Assembly: GCA_035315885.1 (NCBI GenBank)
Contig: DATFXM010000118.1
Location: forward strand, 1 to 64,000
Source: DATFXM01 sp035315885
GTDB lineage: Bacteria > Acidobacteriota > Blastocatellia > UBA7656
DNA: 64,000 nt
Direction: 5' to 3'
Shown: one piece after another, positions 57,009-64,000 of the stretch
How positions within the stretch are numbered: position 1 is the first letter of the stretch
How the letters are laid out: each line of letters starts with the position of its first letter
The notes under the pieces: generated by a model
Database searches by the model: none
The model's input: the letters and a program-made list of their open reading frames with translations, nothing else
Told to the model about the DNA's origin: nothing
Position numbers and translations under genes: made by a program

Positions 57009-57428
57009 TGGCCGAATTGCCACTGCTCATCAAGGAAACCCTAACAGCTTCGAACAGGGTAGAGTGTTTGCCCGGTTGCGGGTAGAATGACAAATCCAAG
57101 GTTGTAGACCCGCGTCGATCAAGGATCAGTTTAATAGATCAGGGATGACTGGAGTATTTCCAAAGGCGTTTCTCCCGGTCCCGTTGGCAGGATCTGCACA
57201 AACGAATAAGTCACGTCGTTTAAAGTCGAACAAGAATCGCTGGCATTTCGTATTCGTGTAGGCCTGCGATCCCAGCATCGGGCACGCGCCTTAGCCGCGG
57301 TGTAAGACAATTAACCGGCACTGGCATCAGAGCCAAACCGTCAATGTTTCGGACTCAACTAAACTGTTTGTTGTGCCTTGTCAGTTCTGGTCTGCGCGCA
57401 ACTCCGTAGCACCCAAGGAGACTATGTT
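57009..57428. other. Gene-free stretch before the tricorn-like gene
   Basis: No supported frame occurs here. The last 20 bases carry CCCAAGGAGACTATGTT, the ribosome-binding region of the protease gene. No terminator-grade hairpin was seen after the kinase-like gene. Confidence 0.5.
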
Positions 57429-60400
57429 ATGAAAAAAGTATTGCTCCCCCTTCTTGCCATCCTCTTTCTATCGGCGGCAGCGTTGGCGCAGACCAACAAG
57501 CCGCTGTTGATGCGCAACCCGACAATGAACAAGACTCAAATTGCCTTCTCGTATGCCGGGGACTTATGGACCGTCCCTCGCGAGGGTGGCGCAGCCTCAC
57601 GACTGACGAGCGGCACAGCCAACGAATTTAAGCCTATCTTTTCGCCCGACGGCCGCTGGATCACTTTCTCGGGTGAATATGATGGCAACGTCGATGTCTA
57701 CGTCATACCGGCGAACGGCGGCATTCCGAAAAGATTGACCTACCATCCCGAAGACGACGTGGCAATTGGCTGGACTCCTGACAGCAAACAGGTTCTCTTC
57801 GTGTCGGACCGCGACAGTTCTTCAACCCGTTACGCGCGTTTGTTCACGATACCGATTGACGGCACCTTCCCGACGGCGGTGGCGCTGCCCATGGGGTACG
57901 AAGGCGCATTCTCGCCCGACGGTTCGCATCTGGCTTACGTGCCGCTGCCGCATGGGTTCAATGCGTGGAAGCACTATCGCGGCGGCATGACGACGCCGAT
58001 CTGGATCAGCAATCTCGGCGACTCGAGTATCGAAAAGCTGCCGCGCGACAATTCGAATGACTTCAACCCAATGTGGGTGGGCAACAAAATCTACTTTCTG
58101 TCCGATCGTAATGGATCCATCACGCTCTTCGCTTATGACATCGGCTCTAAGAAGGTCGAGCAATTGATTCGGAATGATGGTCTGGATATCAAGTCAGCAT
58201 CCGCCAGCGAGGACGCCATTGTTTATGAACAGTTTGGATCGCTGAATCTCTTCGATCTCAAATCAGGCAAGGCGCGCAAGGTCAACGTTGCGATCAACGG
58301 TGATATGCTCTCTGTGCGGCCGCATTTCGAAAAGGTCGGGGCGCTCCTGACGAACCCGTTCATACCAGCCAGCGCCGCTATTTCGCCTTCGGGCGCTCGC
58401 GCCGTCTTCCAGGTGAGGGGCGAAATTCTTACCGTTCCCGCCGAGAAAGGCGACCCGCGCAACCTGACCAACACCACCGGTGTGATGGAGCGCAGCCCCG
58501 CCTGGTCGCCTGATGGCCGCTTGATCGCCTACCTCTCCGATGAATCCGGCGAATACGCGCTGCACCTGCGCGCGCAGTCCGGGATGGGCGAAGTGAAGAA
58601 GTTAAAACTCGGCGACCGTGCGTTCTTCTCCGGCCTCACGTGGTCTCCCGACAGCAAGAAGATCGCTTATGTTGATAATCATCTGGGCCTCTGGTACATC
58701 GACATAGAGAAGGGAACGCCGGTAAAAGTCGATATCGCCAATCGCGCCACGGCATTCAATCCGAGCTGGTCACCCGACAGCCGCTGGATCGCCTACATCA
58801 AACCGGTGCAGTCGTGGTATCGCGCGGCTTTCATCTATTCGCTCGACGATCAGAAGAGCACGCAAATCACCGACGGCTTGAGCGATGTGGCCCACACGAC
58901 ATTTGATAAGAGCGGGAAGTACCTTTACTTCTCCGCGAGCATCGACATTGGCCCGGCGGTCTTTGGCTTTGATATGACCAGCTATCCGCATCGTCCGACG
59001 CGCAGCGTGTACCTTGCGGTACTGCGCAAGGATTTACCGTCGCCGCTTGCCGCTGAAAGCGACGAAGAGAAAGTTCAGGAAGATAAGAAAGCAGGTGAGA
59101 AGCCCGCGGATCAGAGCGCCGAGAAGAAGGCAGAGGGTCAGCCCCCGCCAGGTGGCAAGAAACCGCCGGAGCCCGTGCGCATTGATTTTGACAGGATTGG
59201 CCAGCGCATCATCGCGCTGCCGATTCCCGCGCGCACCGTGGTCGGGCTTCGCGCCGGCAAGCCGGGCACTTTATACGTAATCGAGTCACCTCCGCCGACA
59301 GCAACCGCGCCCGGCGCTCCGGCAGGCGCGACGCTGCACAAATTCGAGTTGGAAAAGCGCAAACTCGAGAAAGTTCTCGAGAACATCGGCGCGTTTGAGG
59401 TATCGGCGAACTCGGAGAAAGTGCTTTATCGGCTGGGGCCGAGCTGGTTTATCGGTTCGGCGGCAACGCTTGGACAGCCAGTCCCGCCGGGTGGACCGGG
59501 TGCGCCGAATATGTTGAAGACCGCCGACATCGAGGTCTATGTGGATCCGCCGGCGGAATGGCAACAGATGTATCGCGAGGCGTTTCGAATCGAGCGGGAC
59601 TTTTTCTACGATCCGAATTATCACGGACTGGACCTCGAGGCGACAGCTAAGAAGTACGCTCCGTATCTTGACTCGCTGGCGCACCGCGCGGATTTGAATT
59701 ACCTGTTGCAGGAGATATTCGGCGAGCTGACGGTCGGACACCTTTACGTTTCCGGCGGTGACTTTCCCAATCCTAATCGGGTGCCTAACGGCCTGCTCGG
59801 TTGCGACTACGCAATCGAGAAAGCGCGTTATCGGTTTGCGAAGATTTACGACGGCGAGAACTGGAACCCCGGTCTGCGCGCGCCGTTGACGCAACCCGGC
59901 GTAAATGTACAGGAAGGGGAATACCTGCTATCGGTGAACGGGCGCAATCTGACGGCCAGTGATAGTGTCTATGCCTTCTTTGAAAACACCGGCAACAAAC
60001 AAGTGGTAATCAGAGTAGGACCGAACCCCGACGGTTCGCAATCACGCGAGGTCACGGTCGTGCCCGTGCCGAGCGAGGTGGGTCTGCGCAACCTTGCGTG
60101 GGTTGAAGGCAATCGCCGTAAAGTCGACAAGCTGAGCAATGGTAAGTTAGCTTATGTTTGGTTGCCCGACACGGCAGGAGGCGGTTACACCTTCTTCAAC
60201 CGCTATTACTTTTCGCAGCTCGACAAAGAGGGCGCGGTCATTGATGAGCGCTTCAACAGCGGCGGTCAGGCAGCAGACTACGTCATTGATTACCTTAAGA
60301 AGCCGCTAAACAGTTACTGGGCGCTCCGCGATGGCGAGGATTACCGCCAGCCGTTCGGCACGATGCCCGGTCCGAAGGCGATGATCGTCAACGAGTATGC

Positions 60401-60773
60401 GGGTTCGGGCGGCGATTACCTGCCCTACATGTTCCGCCGTTCGCAGATTGGTCCGCTCATCGGAAAACGCACGTGGGGCGGACTTGTGGGAATTGGCGGG
60501 ACGCCGCAGTTGATGGATGGCGGATCAATCACTGCGCCAAACTTCGCTTTCTACACGCCGGAGGGTAAGTGGGAGATCGAGAATCACGGCGTAGCGCCAG
60601 ACATTGAAGTCGAGATGGACCCGGCAGCATGGCGTGCAGGTCGCGACCCGCAGTTAGAAAAAGCGGTAGAAGTGCTTCTCGAAGAATTGAAGAAGCATCC
60701 GCTGCCGCCGCATCCCAAGCGCCCGCCGTTCCCGAATTATCACAACGGCAAAGTGCAGGATGCCAGCAAGTAG
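57429..60773 (+). CDS. Tricorn-like S41 protease
   Basis: This 1114-residue protein has a signal peptide (LLPLLAILFLSAAALAQ). Two beta-propeller regions of TolB/WD40-like repeats follow (SPDGRWITFSGEYDG, TPDSKQVLFVSD, SPDSRWIAYIKP) over about residues 25-530. A Lys/Glu- and Pro-rich linker leads to a tricorn C1 helical bundle, a PDZ-like domain, and an S41 serine protease core. The nucleophile is probably S993 in NEYAGSGGDYLPYMFRR, with a His in ELTVGHLYVSG. It probably degrades peptides in the periplasm, unlike archaeal cytoplasmic tricorn. ATG 57429 has AAGGAGACTATGTT upstream. Confidence 0.92.
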   Translation: MKKVLLPLLAILFLSAAALAQTNKPLLMRNPTMNKTQIAFSYAGDLWTVPREGGAASRLTSGTANEFKPIFSPDGRWITFSGEYDGNVDVYVIPANGGIPKRLTYHPEDDVAIGWTPDSKQVLFVSDRDSSSTRYARLFTIPIDGTFPTAVALPMGYEGAFSPDGSHLAYVPLPHGFNAWKHYRGGMTTPIWISNLGDSSIEKLPRDNSNDFNPMWVGNKIYFLSDRNGSITLFAYDIGSKKVEQLIRNDGLDIKSASASEDAIVYEQFGSLNLFDLKSGKARKVNVAINGDMLSVRPHFEKVGALLTNPFIPASAAISPSGARAVFQVRGEILTVPAEKGDPRNLTNTTGVMERSPAWSPDGRLIAYLSDESGEYALHLRAQSGMGEVKKLKLGDRAFFSGLTWSPDSKKIAYVDNHLGLWYIDIEKGTPVKVDIANRATAFNPSWSPDSRWIAYIKPVQSWYRAAFIYSLDDQKSTQITDGLSDVAHTTFDKSGKYLYFSASIDIGPAVFGFDMTSYPHRPTRSVYLAVLRKDLPSPLAAESDEEKVQEDKKAGEKPADQSAEKKAEGQPPPGGKKPPEPVRIDFDRIGQRIIALPIPARTVVGLRAGKPGTLYVIESPPPTATAPGAPAGATLHKFELEKRKLEKVLENIGAFEVSANSEKVLYRLGPSWFIGSAATLGQPVPPGGPGAPNMLKTADIEVYVDPPAEWQQMYREAFRIERDFFYDPNYHGLDLEATAKKYAPYLDSLAHRADLNYLLQEIFGELTVGHLYVSGGDFPNPNRVPNGLLGCDYAIEKARYRFAKIYDGENWNPGLRAPLTQPGVNVQEGEYLLSVNGRNLTASDSVYAFFENTGNKQVVIRVGPNPDGSQSREVTVVPVPSEVGLRNLAWVEGNRRKVDKLSNGKLAYVWLPDTAGGGYTFFNRYYFSQLDKEGAVIDERFNSGGQAADYVIDYLKKPLNSYWALRDGEDYRQPFGTMPGPKAMIVNEYAGSGGDYLPYMFRRSQIGPLIGKRTWGGLVGIGGTPQLMDGGSITAPNFAFYTPEGKWEIENHGVAPDIEVEMDPAAWRAGRDPQLEKAVEVLLEELKKHPLPPHPKRPPFPNYHNGKVQDASK

Positions 60774-60812
60774 ACTCGCGTTGATGCTGTTGGCGAGCGC
60801 TTTTTTTAAGTA

Positions 60813-60839
60813 CGGGGCGGCCGAGCACTGGCCGCCCCG
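60813..60839. terminator. Perfect 10-bp GC-rich hairpin between convergent genes
   Basis: Arms CGGGGCGGCC (60813-60822) and GGCCGCCCCG (60830-60839) are exact reverse complements with a seven-base loop. A T-run lies to the left (60801-60807), which does not match intrinsic termination for either neighbour. Position between the protease (plus) and serine hydrolase (minus) still suggests a transcript end. Confidence 0.6.
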
Positions 60840-60937
60840 ATCACGTCACCAGTTTGCGTCCGTTCCGAGGTATTCCGAGCCAGGCACCGACAGTCCGAGC
60901 CGTCGGCCAACGCACCGCCAAAACACAGGTTCACCCG

Positions 60938-62131
60938 CTACTTCTCGCCCGCCTTCGCGAATCGACGAATGAGCGCTTTGATGGCTTCCGTCGTTGCTGC
61001 AGAGGCTCGCTCACCTCCCGCGTTTGCGAATACCGCGACTCCAAGATCACGCGTCGGTTGAATTATCGTGATCGCATAGAACGTACCGGCGCTCCCCGTG
61101 TGCACGCTCGCCGGCGCTCCGTCAAAATCCTGCAGACCCCACCCTAGTCCATACTTGTCGGGAGGAGAGACGGGCGAGGTGTGCAGGTGCTTGATGGTCG
61201 CGGCCTTGAGCAGCGGCGTGTCGTGGCCCTGAAGGCCACGCAGATTGACCTGAAGAAAACGCGCGTAATCCTCGAGCGACAGTTCCACCGAACCGGCTGG
61301 CCAGATGATCGGTGGAACTCGTTCACCAGGGTCGCGCGGATCCACAGGTCTCGTGCCGTCGCGCGTCTCATAGTGGCCCCACGGCTGATTCACATCCGGG
61401 GAATCGGACCATGCAAATGATCCGGTGAGTCCGAGGGGCTTGAAGACGCGTGCGCGCACAAGCGACTCCCAACTCTCACCCGTAATGCGTTCGGCGATTG
61501 CGCCGGCGATCGTAAAGCCGCCGTTTGAATACAAACCTTTTCCACCGACTGGACCTGCGGGCTTGCCTCGCAACACCCATGCGGTGAATGCGGCGCGCCG
61601 CTCGGTCGGTGTCCCGGAAAGACGCGGAATGCTCTTGAAGTCCTTGGCCTCGGTGTCCTCGAACGGCGAAATGCCGGCGTGATGTGTTAGCAGTAGATCG
61701 ATCGTGACCGGGCGAAAGTCTGCGGTGATCGAGTCGCGCAGCTCGGGAAAGACCTCCAGGAGCGTCGTAGTCCACTTAAGCTTGCCTTCCTCGACGAGAG
61801 TTGCAAGCACAGTTGCGGTGATCGCTTTTGTGTTGGATCCAAGCTGGAACCGGTCACGCTCCTCAACCGGTGTCGTGGAGTTGGAGCGCCGCACGCCGGC
61901 TATGCCGCTTGCAAGTATCGTGTCGGCGCGAAACACGATCGCTCCCATCGCGGGGATGTTGTGCTGCCGCCGCACCGAATCGATCCACGCGTCGAGAGAT
62001 TCGACGCTCGAGGATGGAGTCTCCGCCGAGGAAACGTCCGCACGGATCGAGTCAGTGGCGGTCGAGGTTGCACCAAACACCAGACCGGCGGTCGCGACAA
62101 CAGACAAGGCGAGACACAACGCGCGTTTCAT
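60938..62131 (-). CDS. Class-C-type serine hydrolase
   Basis: This 397-residue penicillin-binding-protein-like hydrolase has a signal peptide (residues 1-22). It has SxxK at S99-K102 (LGSNTKAITATVL), YSN at 201-203 (GLYSNGGFTIAGAI), and HTG in SVHTGSAGTFY as the third box. The catalytic set is complete. Such proteins may be esterases, DD-peptidases, or peptide amidases; true beta-lactamase activity is uncommon in this broad group. It lies 42 bp after the PQQ-like propeller gene on the same strand, a possible two-gene unit. Confidence 0.92.
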   Translation of the reverse strand: MKRALCLALSVVATAGLVFGATSTATDSIRADVSSAETPSSSVESLDAWIDSVRRQHNIPAMGAIVFRADTILASGIAGVRRSNSTTPVEERDRFQLGSNTKAITATVLATLVEEGKLKWTTTLLEVFPELRDSITADFRPVTIDLLLTHHAGISPFEDTEAKDFKSIPRLSGTPTERRAAFTAWVLRGKPAGPVGGKGLYSNGGFTIAGAIAERITGESWESLVRARVFKPLGLTGSFAWSDSPDVNQPWGHYETRDGTRPVDPRDPGERVPPIIWPAGSVELSLEDYARFLQVNLRGLQGHDTPLLKAATIKHLHTSPVSPPDKYGLGWGLQDFDGAPASVHTGSAGTFYAITIIQPTRDLGVAVFANAGGERASAATTEAIKALIRRFAKAGEK

Positions 62132-62173
62132 CGAAGGGAACTCATTGAATCGGAGTATCGAGCCACGATCCGC

Positions 62174-63643
62174 TCAATTCCTTTGACGTATCGAGTACAG
62201 CCGGTGTTCAGTTCGTATCAGCAATCGTTGGCCCACCAACGCTGGCGAGGCCAGCGCCATGTCGTCCAGATTGTTGACGTGCAATAGCCGGAACTGCTCC
62301 CCCGTCGCAACGACGAACGTCTGGCCCTCCTCGCTCAAGCAGAACAGCTTGCCGTTGTAAGCCCAGGGAGACGTTGTGAAAGCGGTTGCGGCCGGGTCAA
62401 TTCGAGTACGATAGGTCAGGTTTCCGGTACGAGCGTCAAAGCGGCTCAGAATTCCAGTCTCGGTCAGCGAGTACAGCGCGCCTTCATAGGCTACGGGGGT
62501 TGGCAGATAAGTCCCGCCGCGAGCCTGCGACCAAACTACGTAATCATTTGACGTCTGATCTTTGCCGAGCGAGATGTTGCCCGTAGCGCCTGCCCGCAGC
62601 GCGAACAATGGCCGTCCACGCCCGCCATCAATGTAGAGCAGCCCCTCGTAAGCGAAGGGCATCGGAATCGGCGTCGCAGCCATTCCCGACATGCGCCACA
62701 ATTCTTTCCCTGCAAGGTCATAGCTCACGACATCGCCTGGACCCACCGCCACGATTTCGGTGCGCGATGCATTCGTCCAGACAAACGGCGTAGCCCACCC
62801 TGACCGCTGTACAGGCTGCTCCTTGCCGCCAATATCTCGATCGGTACGCCATACCTGCTTGCCCGTTTGCTTGTCGAACGCCGCGATATATTGTTGCTTC
62901 TCGTTGTCGTTGAGGATCACAAGCAGGTTGCCGGCCAGCGCGGGCGAGCTTCCCGTTCCCAAGTCGAGATAAATCGGATTCGCTTCGAGCGGCGTGGTCC
63001 ACACAAGCTTCCCGGCAAGATCAAAGGCCCACAACCCCAGATTTGCGACGTAAACGTAAACGAGCTTCCCGTCGGTGACCGGACTTTCAGAGGTAAAGCT
63101 GTTCTTGCGGTGCCGGCCACCCCCCGGGCGTCCCGCATGAAATTCCTTCCGCCACAGCACGTTCCCGCTTTTCAGGTTAAGGCAATAGAGGAAATAGTGG
63201 AGGTTCACTTCCTTCGGGAGCTCGATGTCGCGCGCCGTCACCCGTTCCAAGACCTGGTCAATCGGCAGCCCCTGCTTTTGTAGCTCCGCTACGTAATCGT
63301 TGCTGTATTCGGTGCCGATCTGCGGAGGCTTCGATTTGCCATCGGTGGTTACGGTGGTCAGGTACACATTACCTCCGGTCACGATTGGCGACGACCACCC
63401 ACGCCCTGGAATCTCCCGCGACCATTCTACGTTTTGTGTCTTTGACCAGCGTTCAGGCAGCCGGGCATGCGCTCCTACCGGGTTCGACGTCGGCCCCCGA
63501 AACTGCGGCCAGCCGGAGTCCTCTGCCTGAACCCCCTGTGCGTGAACTATTGATGAGGCCAGTGACAGCGTTCCCGCGATGCTCACCACCCGAAAGAGGA
63601 AACGGAGGTTGATACCTATACGGTTACTCTTGGTTCCAGACAA
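62174..63643 (-). CDS. Exported PQQ-like beta-propeller protein
   Basis: This 489-residue secreted propeller has a signal peptide (about 15-35, ending VHAQ). The N-terminal WPQFRGPTSNPVG motif is followed by eight-bladed PQQ-like repeats (LNLKSGNVLWRKEFHAG, DLAGKLVWTTPLEANP, DKQTGKQVWRTDRDI, DARTGNLTYRTRIDP). No catalytic dehydrogenase residues or CxxC haem sites are present. It is thus probably a binding or scaffolding protein like many in Planctomycetes and Acidobacteria. It is followed by the serine hydrolase gene. Confidence 0.88.
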   Translation of the reverse strand: MSGTKSNRIGINLRFLFRVVSIAGTLSLASSIVHAQGVQAEDSGWPQFRGPTSNPVGAHARLPERWSKTQNVEWSREIPGRGWSSPIVTGGNVYLTTVTTDGKSKPPQIGTEYSNDYVAELQKQGLPIDQVLERVTARDIELPKEVNLHYFLYCLNLKSGNVLWRKEFHAGRPGGGRHRKNSFTSESPVTDGKLVYVYVANLGLWAFDLAGKLVWTTPLEANPIYLDLGTGSSPALAGNLLVILNDNEKQQYIAAFDKQTGKQVWRTDRDIGGKEQPVQRSGWATPFVWTNASRTEIVAVGPGDVVSYDLAGKELWRMSGMAATPIPMPFAYEGLLYIDGGRGRPLFALRAGATGNISLGKDQTSNDYVVWSQARGGTYLPTPVAYEGALYSLTETGILSRFDARTGNLTYRTRIDPAATAFTTSPWAYNGKLFCLSEEGQTFVVATGEQFRLLHVNNLDDMALASPALVGQRLLIRTEHRLYSIRQRN

Positions 63644-63915
63644 AGTGTTACTCCGGTTTCTAAGCTTGTGTGCCTTGAGGTACTAGACACTCTAGTTCGA
63701 GTTATCAGTGTTTTTCAAACAGGGAAGACGGAGTCTCTCGAGCTTGTGCAGCGAGGTAGCTGATCAATCGGAAGGTCGATCACTAGAGGATCTTGTAAGA
63801 CTCTTGTAACGTGGCTTCCACAAAATAGAGAAATCTCTCAGCTCGATGTATTTGTTTCGAGGCAACCTGCTCTGCTCTTGGGGGAGAATCCGCGGTCCAA
63901 AAAGGAGGAGGAAAC

Positions 63916-64000
63916 ATGCCACGTAGCTATCCGTGTGTCCAACGCGGCCACCTGTTTCGCTGTTCGCTCGCATTGATCGCGATATGCCTCACTCTCGGCG
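63916..64000 (+). CDS. Start of an exported protein, cut by window edge
   Basis: ATG 63916 follows AAGGAGGAGGAAAC, a very strong ribosome-binding site. The first 28 codons read MPRSYPCVQRGHLFRCSLAL and then IAICLTLG, a basic stretch followed by a hydrophobic core, fitting a signal peptide. The rest lies outside the window, so no function can be given. Confidence 0.7.
   Translation, partial: MPRSYPCVQRGHLFRCSLALIAICLTLG

Overview
The window looks like a chromosomal segment from a Gram-negative soil bacterium. The best guess is Acidobacteriota, of the Blastocatellia or a related lineage. Reasons: a fused 820-residue MacB/FtsX-type permease, two very large periplasmic beta-propeller/Y_Y_Y sensor kinases, a tricorn-like S41 protease, a soluble Ser/Thr kinase-AAA-TPR protein, a PQQ-like propeller protein, and many Sec signal peptides. 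This placement is inferred from gene content; no rRNA, tRNA or other phylogenetic marker was found.

Layout. 1-7757: a hairpin repeat, a coding remnant, a small membrane protein, a basic exported peptide, a tail-fibre-like secreted protein, and a sensor kinase/NarL-type regulator pair. 8001-12119: a patchwork with signs of transfer and decay. It holds a GC-rich truncated haemoglobin plus DUF6223 pair, an NAD-epimerase gene with a large in-frame internal deletion, an intact aldo/keto reductase, and an AT-rich orphan gene framed by TTAGAC repeats with an integron-attC-like downstream half-site. 12164-20315: small redox and stress genes (two PPOX-fold proteins, an SDR, OsmC, DUF2461, MgtC/DUF4010, hemerythrin, Hsp20). 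A perfect 29-bp inverted repeat lies between two convergent genes.

20877-29918: twelve genes in one direction. Two exported cytochrome P460-like proteins come first, then a propeller (lactonase-like) protein whose stop codon overlaps the ureD start, then complete ureDABCEFG, then a sulfite-oxidase-like molybdoenzyme subunit overlapping a ferredoxin-reductase-like flavoprotein. This is the most coherent unusual cluster in the window. It suggests urea nitrogen assimilation combined with handling of reactive nitrogen or sulfur species.

30324-45060: a LinB-type haloalkane dehalogenase; a sigma-54 activator with no sensor domain; a co-directional train of hydrolase, DoxX, double DUF427, sensor kinase, response regulator and DoxX; EgtB without an adjacent EgtD; a GAF-GAF sigma-54 activator; and an aquaporin. 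45257-64000: the Ser/Thr kinase-AAA-TPR regulator, a MetE-C-like methyltransferase coupled to a truncated sigma-factor remnant, the ADOP-type permease, an M48 metallopeptidase with an uncharacterised C-terminal half, two exported proteins (one with a kinase-like motif order), a tricorn-like protease, a class-C-type serine hydrolase, a PQQ-like propeller protein, and the start of another exported protein cut by the window edge.

No CRISPR array, transposase, tRNA or rRNA was recognised. Start codons were moved from the longest reading frame where a clear ribosome-binding site or family length supported it.
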